A DNA stretch of 64,000 bases from Pseudoalteromonas peptidolytica (GCF_012641745.1 NZ_WEHZ01000021.1:1-64000); one strand, 5' to 3'. Counted from the stretch's first letter, positions 35,347-44,204 are shown. The notes: generated by a model not told the origin, from the sequence alone. Translations and numbers: made by a program.

Positions 35347-37375
35347 TATTATCCTATTTAGCATATTGTTACCCATATTTGCAGTAGCGGCAGCGCCACT
35401 GCCACTTATGCCGATGCCAAAACAAATCGAAATGGGCACAGGCACACTCACGCTCAACAGCGAAGTAAAAATAGCAGTTCATGGTTTTGGATCACAGAGA
35501 AAAGCGTTTCAGCTTGCTAGAGTAGCGCAATACTTTGAGCGTATTGCAGGAAAGCCTATTGCTTTACGCGTTGTTGAGGGGGAGAAAGCAGATTTAACTA
35601 TTCGTGTAAAACAGGCTGAAACCCAATTAAACATGCCTCAACTGGGGATGCCAGAAGACTACACGCTAAACATAGATAAAAATGGGATAACCCTATTGGC
35701 AACATCAGTTTTTGGGGCGCAACACGGCATCTCAAGCATACTGCAACTGGCGACGGGGGATCCTCTCAACCCGCTGTCGTTTCCCTATACCAGTATTTCA
35801 GATGCTCCGCGCTTTACTTGGCGAGGCCTGCTGATTGATAGCGTTCGTCACTTTATGCCAATTGCAACTATAAAGCGCCAACTTGATGGCATGGCTGCTG
35901 CAAAACTGAATGTATTACATTGGCATTTAACTGACGACCAAGGTTGGCGTATAGAAAGCAAGGTGTTCCCGAAGCTAACCAAAATGGCCTCTGATGGGCT
36001 CTATTACCGCCAATCTGAAGTTAAGGAAGTAATTGAGTACGCGAGCCTTTTAGGTATTCGCGTGGTGCCCGAATTTGGCATGCCTGGTCATGCGAGCGCT
36101 ATAGCCGTGGCGTATCCTAAGTTAATGGCCAAGGTTAAATCGTATGAGATGGAACGCCACTGGGGCGTTTTCAAACCGTTACTCAATATTGCTAACCCTG
36201 AAGTGTATGTATTTATTGATAACTTACTGGCTGAAATGGTGAGTTTATTTCCTGATAGTTACCTTCACATTGGCGGTGATGAAGTTGAGCCTGCGCATTG
36301 GCTTGAAAATAGTGAAATACAGGCGATGATGTTGCAGCATCAGTTAAAAAACGGCCATGATCTTCAAAACTACTTTAATATACGTGTACAAAAGCTAATC
36401 GCCAAATATCAGCGAACGATGATGGGGTGGGATGAAATTTTTCACCCCGCACTGCCTAAAGATATTTTAGTACAGTCGTGGCGCGGTCATGACTCGTTAA
36501 ATACAGTAGCAAAAGCTGGGTATGCAGGCATATTGTCAACGGGTTTTTATATCGATCAACCCCAGTATTCGTCATTCCACTACCGTAACGATCCGTTACC
36601 AGAAAAACCGCAAATTAACCTCACACAGCCACGTGTGATGAGTCTTGCCTTTACTGTTCCACGCTTAAAAGGCAGCGCAATTGAAGGAGAGTTGGTGGTG
36701 TTGGGTGAGCAGGTGCTGCTCAAGCTAAATAGCAATCTGCACCAATTGGTTAAAACGGATAAACCAATCACACATGAGACACAGCAATTTATCGCGACGA
36801 TGGACAGCTGGATGGGGCCACTACAATTTGAGTTTAACCGAACCATAAACAGCGGTGCAGTCATGATAGGTAACAGCCGCTACCCTCTGACTATTGCAAG
36901 CATAAGTAACCCTGCCCCTGTAAATGTGTCGGCCTCACTTAGTCGTGATAATCATGCCCTGATTTTAGGGGGAGAAGCGACAATTTGGAGCGAAATGGTT
37001 ACTGAGCATAATCTTGATGTCAGAATTTGGCCACGGCTTTTTGTTATCGCTGAACGTTTATGGTCTGCACAAAGCTTCACTGATAGCGACGCCATGTATT
37101 TACGGCTCGAGCATATTAGTGACTTTTCGCATCGCGTTATTGGGCTTAAGCATAAAGTGCAACAGCGCTTGGGTTTTAACTCACTAATTAGCACAACACT
37201 AGGTGAGTCAGAGCGTATTAAAACACTTGAGTTACTTACCCATATTGCACAGATTGTTGAGCCAAGTCACTACTACACACGTCATCATATTAAATTTTTA
37301 CAGGACGAATATCATCAAAGAGCACCACTCAATCGGTTTGTTGACTATCTTGGCGTTGAAAGTCGCCAAGTCTGA
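35330..37375 (+). CDS. GH20 beta-N-acetylhexosaminidase, C terminus cut by an in-frame TGA
   Basis: The 681-residue product has a signal peptide (to about residue 20, VAAAP), a GH20b domain to about 150, and the TIM barrel from about 165. Barrel landmarks are FTWRGLLIDSVRHFMP, LNVLHWHLTDDQGWR, VVPEFGMPGHASA and the catalytic pair D317-E318 in HIGGDEVEP. All catalytic parts are present. An insertion of roughly 130 residues (about 440-545) separates the late barrel segments, which end with WPRLFVIAERLWS. The frame stops at TGA 37373 but continues in the same frame for 114 more sensible codons. Expected job: removing GlcNAc from chitooligosaccharides, leaving the oxidised end unit. Overlaps kdgK by 17 bases. 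Confidence 0.88.
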   Translation: MKMPFSIILFSILLPIFAVAAAPLPLMPMPKQIEMGTGTLTLNSEVKIAVHGFGSQRKAFQLARVAQYFERIAGKPIALRVVEGEKADLTIRVKQAETQLNMPQLGMPEDYTLNIDKNGITLLATSVFGAQHGISSILQLATGDPLNPLSFPYTSISDAPRFTWRGLLIDSVRHFMPIATIKRQLDGMAAAKLNVLHWHLTDDQGWRIESKVFPKLTKMASDGLYYRQSEVKEVIEYASLLGIRVVPEFGMPGHASAIAVAYPKLMAKVKSYEMERHWGVFKPLLNIANPEVYVFIDNLLAEMVSLFPDSYLHIGGDEVEPAHWLENSEIQAMMLQHQLKNGHDLQNYFNIRVQKLIAKYQRTMMGWDEIFHPALPKDILVQSWRGHDSLNTVAKAGYAGILSTGFYIDQPQYSSFHYRNDPLPEKPQINLTQPRVMSLAFTVPRLKGSAIEGELVVLGEQVLLKLNSNLHQLVKTDKPITHETQQFIATMDSWMGPLQFEFNRTINSGAVMIGNSRYPLTIASISNPAPVNVSASLSRDNHALILGGEATIWSEMVTEHNLDVRIWPRLFVIAERLWSAQSFTDSDAMYLRLEHISDFSHRVIGLKHKVQQRLGFNSLISTTLGESERIKTLELLTHIAQIVEPSHYYTRHHIKFLQDEYHQRAPLNRFVDYLGVESRQV

Positions 37376-37720
37376 GAACTTGACCAATTAGTTGAACGGT
37401 TTATTGCAGGAGATGTAGCTGCATTAATCCAAATTGAGAAGCAGTTACAACACTGGCAAATGAAGCTACAGGATGCAAGCTTATTACGGCATCGCCCAGA
37501 ACTGACTGAAGTACACGCAACTACGCTCAAGGTATTGCAATTGATTGAGCTTAGCCAACACGTGCTGGAGGTGTGTAAAGGGGCTTTACAACCTTCACAA
37601 ACTTCCAACTTAAATCAACAGTTATTGGCATTACAGAGCTTGACGGATGAAATCGTCATTACAGGTATTTATCCGATGCGAACGCTCTATCTTCATTGCC
37701 AATCAGTAAATAAGCATTGA
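37376..37720 (+). pseudogene. Disconnected C-terminal part of the GH20 gene
   Basis: In the same frame as the hexosaminidase, after TGA 37373-37375, the reading goes on as ELDQLVERFIAGDVAALIQI to the natural-looking stop at 37718-37720. The helical composition and the LVERFIAGD wording match the C-terminal region of related long GH20 enzymes. A CGA to TGA change (Arg codon) would explain it. No good start lies in this part, so it is probably untranslated unless the TGA is read through or is a sequencing error. Confidence 0.75.
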
Positions 37721-37731
37721 ATAGGAACATC

Positions 37732-38634
37732 ATGAAAAAAATTTTGTTGAGCTTTTTGTTACTACAAAGCAGTGGCGGTGTGATAGCCAATACAAATGCA
37801 GATACCGAGGACTGGATCGTTGATGGCGTGTTTACGCAAGGTATTGAAGGCCCCGCGGTTGACAGCGCAGGAGTGTTGTATGCGGTGAACTATCAACAAC
37901 AAGGAAGTATTGGCAAGGTAACGGCAAAGGGTCAAGTAGAAACGCTACTGACATTCAAAAATGGCTCTATTGGTAATGGTATTCGTTTTGATAAAGAAGG
38001 GAACATGTATATTGCTGATTACATCAACCACAATATTCTGAAAGTCACCAGTAGCGCGCTCAAACAAGGCGGTGATTTATCAGAATTTGTGAGTGTATTT
38101 GCACACCATGATGGCATGAACCAACCGAATGATCTTGCGATTATGGATAATGGCATTCTGTTTGCCAGTGATCCAAACTGGCAAGCCAGCAGCGGGAATT
38201 TATGGCGTATAAACACGACAGGAGAAGTAACTTTACTCGAAGCGGGTATGGGGACGACCAATGGCATAGAAGTCAGTCCTGATAATAAAACCCTATACGT
38301 GAACGAAAGCGTGCAACGCAAAGTGTGGCGCTATGATATAGATGAACAAGGCGATATCAGTAACAAGAAACTATTGATTACGTTTAATGATTTTGGTTTG
38401 GATGGCATGCGTGCAGATAACCAAGGCAATCTCTACATTGCTCGTTACGGTGCAGGTGTTATTGCTGTAGTCTCACCAGAGGGTGAATTACTTAAAGAAA
38501 TTAAATTGACAGGCAAACACCCAACCAATGTTGCTTTTGGCGGTAACAATGGCAAGCGTTTATTTATTACGATGCAAAAACGCGGTGCCATTGAGATGGT
38601 CGAAGTTGAGTTTGCAGGTCGTGGAAGGTATTAA
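37732..38634 (+). CDS. SMP-30/gluconolactonase-like exported lactonase
   Basis: From ATG 37732, with AGGAAC just upstream, the protein has 300 residues and a signal peptide (KKILLSFLLLQSSGGVIA). The rest is a six-bladed SMP-30/gluconolactonase propeller: GIEGPAVDSAGVLYAVN, NGIRFDKEGNMYIADY, MNQPNDLAIMDNGILFASDP, TNGIEVSPDNKTLYVNES, LDGMRADNQGNLYIARYG. The Glu and Asn/Asp positions that bind the calcium in this family are present (EGP, PND, NGIE, DGM). C1-oxidising chitin cleavage first gives a 1,5-lactone, so a periplasmic lactonase fits this locus. It is the last gene of the run. The earlier TTG start at 37717 has no ribosome site. Confidence 0.85.
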   Translation: MKKILLSFLLLQSSGGVIANTNADTEDWIVDGVFTQGIEGPAVDSAGVLYAVNYQQQGSIGKVTAKGQVETLLTFKNGSIGNGIRFDKEGNMYIADYINHNILKVTSSALKQGGDLSEFVSVFAHHDGMNQPNDLAIMDNGILFASDPNWQASSGNLWRINTTGEVTLLEAGMGTTNGIEVSPDNKTLYVNESVQRKVWRYDIDEQGDISNKKLLITFNDFGLDGMRADNQGNLYIARYGAGVIAVVSPEGELLKEIKLTGKHPTNVAFGGNNGKRLFITMQKRGAIEMVEVEFAGRGRY

Positions 38635-38667
38635 CCGAGCTTAGAGTAATAAATATCTCTCTAGCAG
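38634..38667. repeat. Dispersed repeat family 2, copy
   Basis: AACCGAGCTTAGAGTAATAA and then TATCTCTCTAGCAG, beginning at the lactonase stop codon. Up to 38877 the remaining spacer holds no gene. Confidence 0.45.
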
Positions 38668-38877
38668 TCTGCACCATTGTCCACAGTGTCAAGGAATGGC
38701 AACTGCAAGGAGGATACAAAAGCAGCAAGAGAACGTATTGCCATGTTGTTTTTAACGCTTCCTTATGAATGTAATACCATCGCCCACTACTTAACGCGGC
38801 GTTATAACTTTCTCGATCTCGTTTAAACCTTTATGAAATATTAGTCGACTAAGTATATTTTAAAATATAAGGAAAAT

Positions 38878-40620
38878 ATGTTGTTTACCAGGCCCCAATT
38901 CCGGCTTTTTATGATGTCGTTAGGACTTTTTACATGTTCAGTTTATGCATCAGCAAAGGATCTAAAAAATTGTGTTTTGGCACAGTATAGTCCGCAAACA
39001 GTTGCAATTTCCGGATTACCAGACCCATCTTCCAAGGGAAGCTATAAATTTAAGATAATTAAATATGGTAAGAAACCTTCAATACTCAGTTTTTCAAATC
39101 CGGAAATTGTTACTCAAAAAGTAAAACTCCCGAGATTCTTAGCGGAATATTCTCGTTCCAAAGGTTACAAAGATGATGCCTACCATAAGTTTAACAATGA
39201 TACTCCCCTTGACGGTAAAATTTGGCTTCCAAATGGGAAAGGCCCATTTCCTTTAGTGTTAATTACTCACGGAAATTCTGCTCCCAGCTTTGATTATCTG
39301 GCAGAGTTATTAGCGAGCCGAGGTTATTTAGTCGTACAGGTTGAACAGACATATTTAAACGGCTTACGAGGTGAGAACGGTGCCAGAGGATGGCTATTGC
39401 TTGAACATTTGAAGTTATGGAGACAGTGGAGTTCCGATTCAACACTGCCTTTTTTTGAGAAAGTAGACATGGAGAATGTTGCACTTATAGGGATGTCTAG
39501 AGGTGGTGAAGCGGTAGCTTTGGCTACAACATTTAACCAATGGCAAACACTACCTCATAGTGATGAAGCCCTCGATTTGGGGTTTAACATTCGAGCGGTT
39601 ATAGCGCTTGCGCCTATGGATGGGCAATACCTACATACAGACGGAAGTAATATCTTGAAAAATACCAATTACCTTGTCCTACAAGGCGGCCACGATGCCG
39701 ATGTTTATCAATTTCTCGGTAGCCAACAATGGCAAAGAACAAGCTTTGATGACGGTGGAGACTACCTTAAGCAATTGATCTATTTTTACCGTGGAAACCA
39801 CATTAACTTTAATCAAAGTATGTCTGGAAGTTTTCATTGGGGAAAAAGAGGGAATTTTGACGCTCAATTGCTGGCACCAGCTGAACAAGAAAAGCTTACT
39901 AAAGTATTTGTATCAGCTTTTCTAGAAGCATCTATATTAAAAAAGAGTGAATATCGTCAGCTTTTTAAACAGCTACCACTGGCCGAATTTGATTTACCTA
40001 AAGATATCTACATCAGTCGCTATATTAACTCTGATTTCAAGGTTATTGAGGATTTTGAGGATAGCTCTATCAAGGTAAAGTTATCGCGGGTAAATCGAGA
40101 CAATAAGCAAACTTTTCTACCAGCATCGATTGAACCAGAACGTTTGAGGTATGGCGTAGATACTCTAAATCGAGTGCTAAGAGTAAACCTGGCAAAAGGC
40201 GTAGAAACGCATGTGAAAATACAACTACCTTCCCAAATGATAAATAGTCAGAGCAATCATCAGTACTTAAATTTTCAATTTTCAATAGCGCGCGCAGACA
40301 TTTCTACGCAACAACAGTGCGAACCTTACAACTTATTCTCTGAGACTAAAGTCGAAGTGCTACAAGATTCTTTTTTGGTTGAGTCTATTTCTTTGGGTTC
40401 CATGGGAACTGTTAGTCCTTTATTGCTTTCCGACTTCTCAGAACTAGAACAAGGAGGTATTCAATACGCACAAACAGAACCTGTTTTACAGACATTTTCC
40501 GTTCCGGTTAAAGTTGAGAATATCGCTGATGGTGCAACAGAGCTGGCTATCATTTTTAAACCATCACACAACGTGACAATTATTCTCGATGATTTTGGAG
40601 TTACAGGTGGCATACATTAG
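38878..40620 (+). CDS. Secreted alpha/beta hydrolase of unknown substrate
   Basis: The 580-residue precursor has a signal peptide (LFMMSLGLFTCSVYASA). Residues of about 100-360 form an alpha/beta-hydrolase core: a strand ending GPFPLVLITHGNSAP (HG oxyanion region), the nucleophile elbow GMSRGGEA, NYLVLQGGHDADVY with the likely acid, and RGNHINFN with the likely histidine. The core recalls dienelactone-hydrolase or polyester-hydrolase-like proteins. The C-terminal 200 residues appear beta-rich and carry LNFQFSIA and a final NVTIILDDFGVTGG, perhaps a binding module. It has no operon partner and stands after the chitin locus, not obviously part of it. Confidence 0.8.
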   Translation: MLFTRPQFRLFMMSLGLFTCSVYASAKDLKNCVLAQYSPQTVAISGLPDPSSKGSYKFKIIKYGKKPSILSFSNPEIVTQKVKLPRFLAEYSRSKGYKDDAYHKFNNDTPLDGKIWLPNGKGPFPLVLITHGNSAPSFDYLAELLASRGYLVVQVEQTYLNGLRGENGARGWLLLEHLKLWRQWSSDSTLPFFEKVDMENVALIGMSRGGEAVALATTFNQWQTLPHSDEALDLGFNIRAVIALAPMDGQYLHTDGSNILKNTNYLVLQGGHDADVYQFLGSQQWQRTSFDDGGDYLKQLIYFYRGNHINFNQSMSGSFHWGKRGNFDAQLLAPAEQEKLTKVFVSAFLEASILKKSEYRQLFKQLPLAEFDLPKDIYISRYINSDFKVIEDFEDSSIKVKLSRVNRDNKQTFLPASIEPERLRYGVDTLNRVLRVNLAKGVETHVKIQLPSQMINSQSNHQYLNFQFSIARADISTQQQCEPYNLFSETKVEVLQDSFLVESISLGSMGTVSPLLLSDFSELEQGGIQYAQTEPVLQTFSVPVKVENIADGATELAIIFKPSHNVTIILDDFGVTGGIH

Positions 40621-40660
40621 CACAGCTATTAATAAATGTTGCAGTCTCTATAGATAGGAA

Positions 40661-41000
40661 TGTAACTCCACCCAATTTAGTACAGCTCTTTCGTAGAATT
40701 TTATGCTGCCTCAAGGTAACCAATTGGTGTCATATCACCAAGTGAATCATGAGGCCACTCATAATTATAAATACTTAACCACTCATCTATGATTTCACGT
40801 ACTTCTTGCAGTGATTCAAACAAGTATAAATCTAGCACTTCTTCACGGTAACTTCGGTTAAACCTCTCCACAAAGCCATTTTGATAAGGGCTACTAGGTT
40901 TTATAAACTCAAGTTTAATACAGTTTTCCGTCGCCCACGTTTCCAGCATAGTCGAAGTAAATTCTGGGCCATTATCTACTCTAATTTCGCATTGGTGCCA
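40661..41000 (-). mobile_element. IS3-family remnant (3' end only)
   Basis: The terminal inverted-repeat-like sequence TGTAACTCCACCCAATTTAG begins at 40661 and reads outward from the transposase stop. Only the last third of a transposase follows. The other side of the remnant merges with the end of the histidine kinase gene at about 40981-41003, so the left part of the element has been lost. Confidence 0.75.
40701..40998 (-). pseudogene. IS3-family transposase (OrfB) C-terminal fragment
   Basis: The readable frame contains EIRVDNGPEFTSTMLETWA, where D is the second catalytic aspartate of the rve/DDE integrase core, then FIKPSSPYQNGFVERFNRSY with the catalytic glutamate, and the C-terminal WLSIYNYEWPHDSLGDMTP. 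The first catalytic aspartate and the N-terminal HTH are missing. An ATG at 40949 is internal and not a real start. The fragment cannot be active. Confidence 0.88.
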
Positions 41001-42253
41001 GAGTAACTGCTTGTGCGATGTGCGAGTGGCAAAATAAAGGTAAACTTAGCTCCGCCAAGTTCAGTTGAGCAACCAACATGACAGCTACCCTTATGCCAAG
41101 TGGCAATCTTGCGTACAATTGCAAGGCCAAGTCCATACCCTCCACCGCCTTTGCTACGGCTTGCATCAAGTCTAGAAAAGGGCACAAATACGGATTCCCA
41201 CTGTGATTTTGGGATCCCATTACCATCATCTTCGACCTGAATATAGGCATATTTTTTGTCACTTTCGGTACGGATCATGATGGCTGAGTTGCCGTACTTG
41301 TCTGCGTTTTGCACAATATTCTGGATAGCGCGAGATAAATAATGTGGGTTGGCTAGGAGGATAATTTCATCGCAGCTGCCTTGAAAGGAAACCTGTTTAT
41401 CAGTGAGTTTACTTAGCTTGCTTATTTGGTCTTGAACTAACTCATTAAGGCTAAGCGGGATCAGCTCCAGCTTTTTTACTTCAAATTCTAGCCGCGCATA
41501 GGCCAGCATTTCATCTATCATGGCCTCCATTTCCAACACATCATCAGCCATATCATTGCCTTGCTCTCGACTGTTTTCAGGTAGCATTGCAAGAGCAAAT
41601 TTAAGTCTAGCCAAAGGGGTACGCAGATCATGAGACACAGCGTTGACTAATAGCTTTTGATTGTCAATCAGTCGTGCCACTTGCGATGCTAAGTGGTAGA
41701 TTTGCTCTGTAAGATTAGAGATAGCAGAGAATCTAGAGCGTCGCGTCGTTTTAGGCACCTGACCTTGAGCGAGGCATTCGGTAATATAGCGAAGTTGTAA
41801 AAGGTCAAGCCAGAGCGGCCTTATCCACAACATGAGTAAAAAGGCCAATACAGCATAAGAGAGTAGCTTGATAAGCCATTGCTTGTTGGTCGCAGAGGTT
41901 GCAGGGGCGAGCGGCCCTAGTTGCAGCAATAAAGTTGACTCTGGTATTTTGAAAGTCAGCCAAGCACTGCCGGTATCATCAAAACTCGTTAATATACCAC
42001 CCTGTTTTAGGGTACTAGCTTGTTCTGGCAACCAAGCCACATCATCCATATCGAGTATTTTTATGGTGTCTGACTCTTTGGGTAAGCTATTTGGAGAAAT
42101 ACTGGACTTCAGTGTGTGTGCTATGGTTTTTGCATGGCGCAACTCGTCAGGTGCAGAATGCACCCAATGCGTCCAAATTGCTTCACTTACTTGGTTAATA
42201 ATAACAATGCTGGTAAACACAGCTACATATAAGCTGAGTAATAGCTTTAACAC
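40976..42253 (-). CDS. Sensor histidine kinase (RstB/OmpR-system type), altered C terminus
   Basis: The 425-residue protein has an N-terminal membrane helix, a periplasmic sensor of about 110 residues and a second helix near 140 (LLSYAVLAFLLMLWIRPLW). A HAMP-like linker, the H-box VSHDLRTPLARLKFALAML, N-box NIVQNADKYGN, G1 VEDDGNGIP and G2 GGGYGLGLAIV follow. All catalytic boxes are intact. It follows the response regulator gene with a 7-base gap. Its last ten or so residues (YSGTNAKLE) come from the junction with an IS3 remnant, so the native tail was probably replaced, without touching the ATPase domain. Confidence 0.88.
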   Translation of the reverse strand: MLKLLLSLYVAVFTSIVIINQVSEAIWTHWVHSAPDELRHAKTIAHTLKSSISPNSLPKESDTIKILDMDDVAWLPEQASTLKQGGILTSFDDTGSAWLTFKIPESTLLLQLGPLAPATSATNKQWLIKLLSYAVLAFLLMLWIRPLWLDLLQLRYITECLAQGQVPKTTRRSRFSAISNLTEQIYHLASQVARLIDNQKLLVNAVSHDLRTPLARLKFALAMLPENSREQGNDMADDVLEMEAMIDEMLAYARLEFEVKKLELIPLSLNELVQDQISKLSKLTDKQVSFQGSCDEIILLANPHYLSRAIQNIVQNADKYGNSAIMIRTESDKKYAYIQVEDDGNGIPKSQWESVFVPFSRLDASRSKGGGGYGLGLAIVRKIATWHKGSCHVGCSTELGGAKFTFILPLAHRTSSYSGTNAKLE

Positions 42254-42260
42254 AGATAAA

Positions 42261-42950
42261 CTAATCCCAAGCAGACTTTGAACAAAGGTAACCTTTACCC
42301 CAAACGGTAATGAGTCGAGCCGGTTGCTCTAAGTTGTCACCGAGTTTTTTACGCAGACGGCTAATACGTACGTCTACACTTCTATCCAAGCCATCGTATT
42401 CACGTCCAACTACATGTTTGTAAATGTAATCACGGCTGAGGGTTTCTCCAGCATGACCTGCGAGTGTCTTCAATAAGTCAAATTCATAACTGGTGAGCTC
42501 TACTTCATGATTGGATAAATAGACTTTTCTGTCTGATTTATTGATCCGTAACTTGCCAAGCACGATAGAGTCTGATTGTACTTGTTCACTTTGTGTGCGC
42601 CTTAATAGGGCGTTTAGCCGAGCCAGCAATACATAGGGTTCTACGGGTTTAATAATATAATCATCGGCACCAATTTCTAGCCCTTTGACATGATCAAAGT
42701 CACTATCTTTGGCAGTTAAAAATAAAATCGGCCCTTTAAACTCACTTCGAGCCGCTTTACAAATGGAGAAACCATCAAGTCCGGGCAACATGATATCAAG
42801 AATAAGAATATCGGGCTTTTCGGCTTCAATCGCTTTTATCGCATTGATGCCATTGTGCAATTGTACGACTTCAAAGCCGTTGTGAATAAGAAACTTTGCG
42901 GTTAACTCTGCAAGCTTAACATCATCTTCAACTAGTAATACTTTCGCCAT
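42261..42950 (-). CDS. OmpR-family response regulator (RstA-like)
   Basis: The 229-residue regulator has a receiver at 1-115 (VLLVEDDVKLAELTA, phospho-aspartate in DILILDIMLPGLDG, GADDYIIKP) and a winged-helix effector at about 130-225 (VYLSNHEVELTSYEFDLLKT, SRDYIYKHVVGREYDGLDRS, RISRLRKKLGDN). The FLTAKDSDFDHVKGLEIGAD and VLLARLNALLRR segments are RstA-like. It is partnered with the kinase at 40976-42253 and overlaps the DUF3019 stop by one base. The locus with MipA/OmpV suggests control of an envelope response. Confidence 0.9.
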   Translation of the reverse strand: MAKVLLVEDDVKLAELTAKFLIHNGFEVVQLHNGINAIKAIEAEKPDILILDIMLPGLDGFSICKAARSEFKGPILFLTAKDSDFDHVKGLEIGADDYIIKPVEPYVLLARLNALLRRTQSEQVQSDSIVLGKLRINKSDRKVYLSNHEVELTSYEFDLLKTLAGHAGETLSRDYIYKHVVGREYDGLDRSVDVRISRLRKKLGDNLEQPARLITVWGKGYLCSKSAWD

Positions 42951-43339
42951 TAAAACACACTCCAGTCGCTTCTCAGTTTGCGTCGATATTGCTGGTTGAC
43001 GCTTGTGTGTAGTTCGATAGTTTGTTTCGCAATCATGTTATTTTTAGCATCCCTCAAGCTAAAAATCATGGATTTTGATAGCGAGATGGTCTGTGTTGAT
43101 TTTGCCTCAGCAGTTTGCTCCCAACATTGTAGTTTTTGTTCTTCTTGAAATAAGCACAAATCTCTTTGGAAGGGAGATTGCCACGCTATTTTTGCGGTCA
43201 TTTCACAGCGTTGTCCTGCTTGCTTTACCATACAAGTAATGGGTTTAATTTCAAAGTTAACTTCATTGCTAGGTGTGGTTGAAGCGGTGCTAGAAGCACT
43301 AAATATTATAATTATTATTAAGTACAACCTAAAATTCAT
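42950..43339 (-). CDS. DUF3019-family exported protein
   Basis: Starting at ATG 43339 the protein has 129 residues: a signal peptide (FRLYLIIIIIFSASSTAS), then the DUF3019 pattern FEIKPITCMVKQAGQRCEMT, ALW-like IAWQSPFQRDLCLFQEEQKL, CW and a closing YRRKLRSDWSVF. The four cysteines probably form two disulfides. Function is unknown, but the family is typically found next to MipA/OmpV and a two-component system in Shewanella and Pseudoalteromonas. The gene overlaps both neighbours, so the four genes form one operon. Confidence 0.85.
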   Translation of the reverse strand: MNFRLYLIIIIIFSASSTASTTPSNEVNFEIKPITCMVKQAGQRCEMTAKIAWQSPFQRDLCLFQEEQKLQCWEQTAEAKSTQTISLSKSMIFSLRDAKNNMIAKQTIELHTSVNQQYRRKLRSDWSVF

Positions 43340-44204
43340 ATTTTCCCCCGACAAAGACTGTCGCGGTATAGCTATCCTCGACTATCGGGCTATCTGTCAT
43401 AACAGTGTCAAGCTGTTGATATTTCGCGTTAAATTTGAAAGTCCACGATTTGCTTATTGGGTATGAATAAGCAAAACTCAAATAGGGCTGGTAACTTGAG
43501 CTACCTTCATACCACAAGGCTGAGTTAAGGGTGTCGGCTTTATTAATACCATAGTAGTAATCGATTAATTGTCTACTTTTCCATTTTAGCCCTGCTTTGA
43601 TGAGTGCATGGGCATTTGGCGTATTATTGAAGCGGAATCGGTAACTTATACCTATATCCGCATTATAACCTTGATATGTGTTGGTGATGTCGCTCAGCCA
43701 TGATGCTGTTACTTTGACATTATCATTGATAATCCAATGTGCTAGCACTCCCCCATCAACTGCCCATTTCCTTGACTTAATATCATCAAGTGAGATGACA
43801 CGTTGCTCCGCGAGAAACTCACCTCCAGGTAATTCAGCACTGGCATCTAACAAACTTTTTTGTACAAAAATATTACTCGGGTGGAATTTCTCAAAATACG
43901 CTTGTTCTGTGTTAAATGTGCCAATTAAGCTGATGTCAAATTGGTCGTGATAGTAGAGTGTATAGCCTAATGTTCCATTATCTAAAAATAGATTCTCGCC
44001 GTAATAGCTGATATAAGGCACTGCAATCAAAGGTATGTTATCACCGCCATGTAGTGGGTTGGTGATCACCCCGCCACCGAGTGCGACACCAAAACGCCAT
44101 TGGCCAATAGCTGTACATTCGCTGTCATTGGCGTCACATGGCACTGTATTGGCACTTACCTTGGCGGCGAGCAGCAAAGTTAAGGCCACTAGTAACTTTT
44201 TCAA
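43329..44204 (-). CDS. MipA/OmpV-family outer-membrane protein, TTG start
   Basis: From TTG 44204 the protein has 291 residues with a clear signal peptide (KKLLVALTLLLAAKVSA) and an OmpV/MipA barrel: WRFGVALGGGVITNPLHGGD, IAVPYISYYGENLFLDNGTLGYT and the final aromatic strand TATVFVGGKYEF. I chose the TTG because CTGGAG lies seven bases upstream and the signal peptide begins there. The farther ATG (44324) would put 40 non-signal residues in front. Family members are linked to scaffold or envelope-stress functions. First gene of the operon with DUF3019 and the two-component genes. Confidence 0.85.
   Translation of the reverse strand: MKKLLVALTLLLAAKVSANTVPCDANDSECTAIGQWRFGVALGGGVITNPLHGGDNIPLIAVPYISYYGENLFLDNGTLGYTLYYHDQFDISLIGTFNTEQAYFEKFHPSNIFVQKSLLDASAELPGGEFLAEQRVISLDDIKSRKWAVDGGVLAHWIINDNVKVTASWLSDITNTYQGYNADIGISYRFRFNNTPNAHALIKAGLKWKSRQLIDYYYGINKADTLNSALWYEGSSSYQPYLSFAYSYPISKSWTFKFNAKYQQLDTVMTDSPIVEDSYTATVFVGGKYEF

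Noticed and set aside
37373..37375. Selenocysteine or programmed readthrough at the hexosaminidase TGA
   Set aside because: Selenocysteine has no precedent in GH20 C termini, and I see no obvious SECIS-like hairpin directly after the TGA. A nonsense mutation or sequencing error is simpler.
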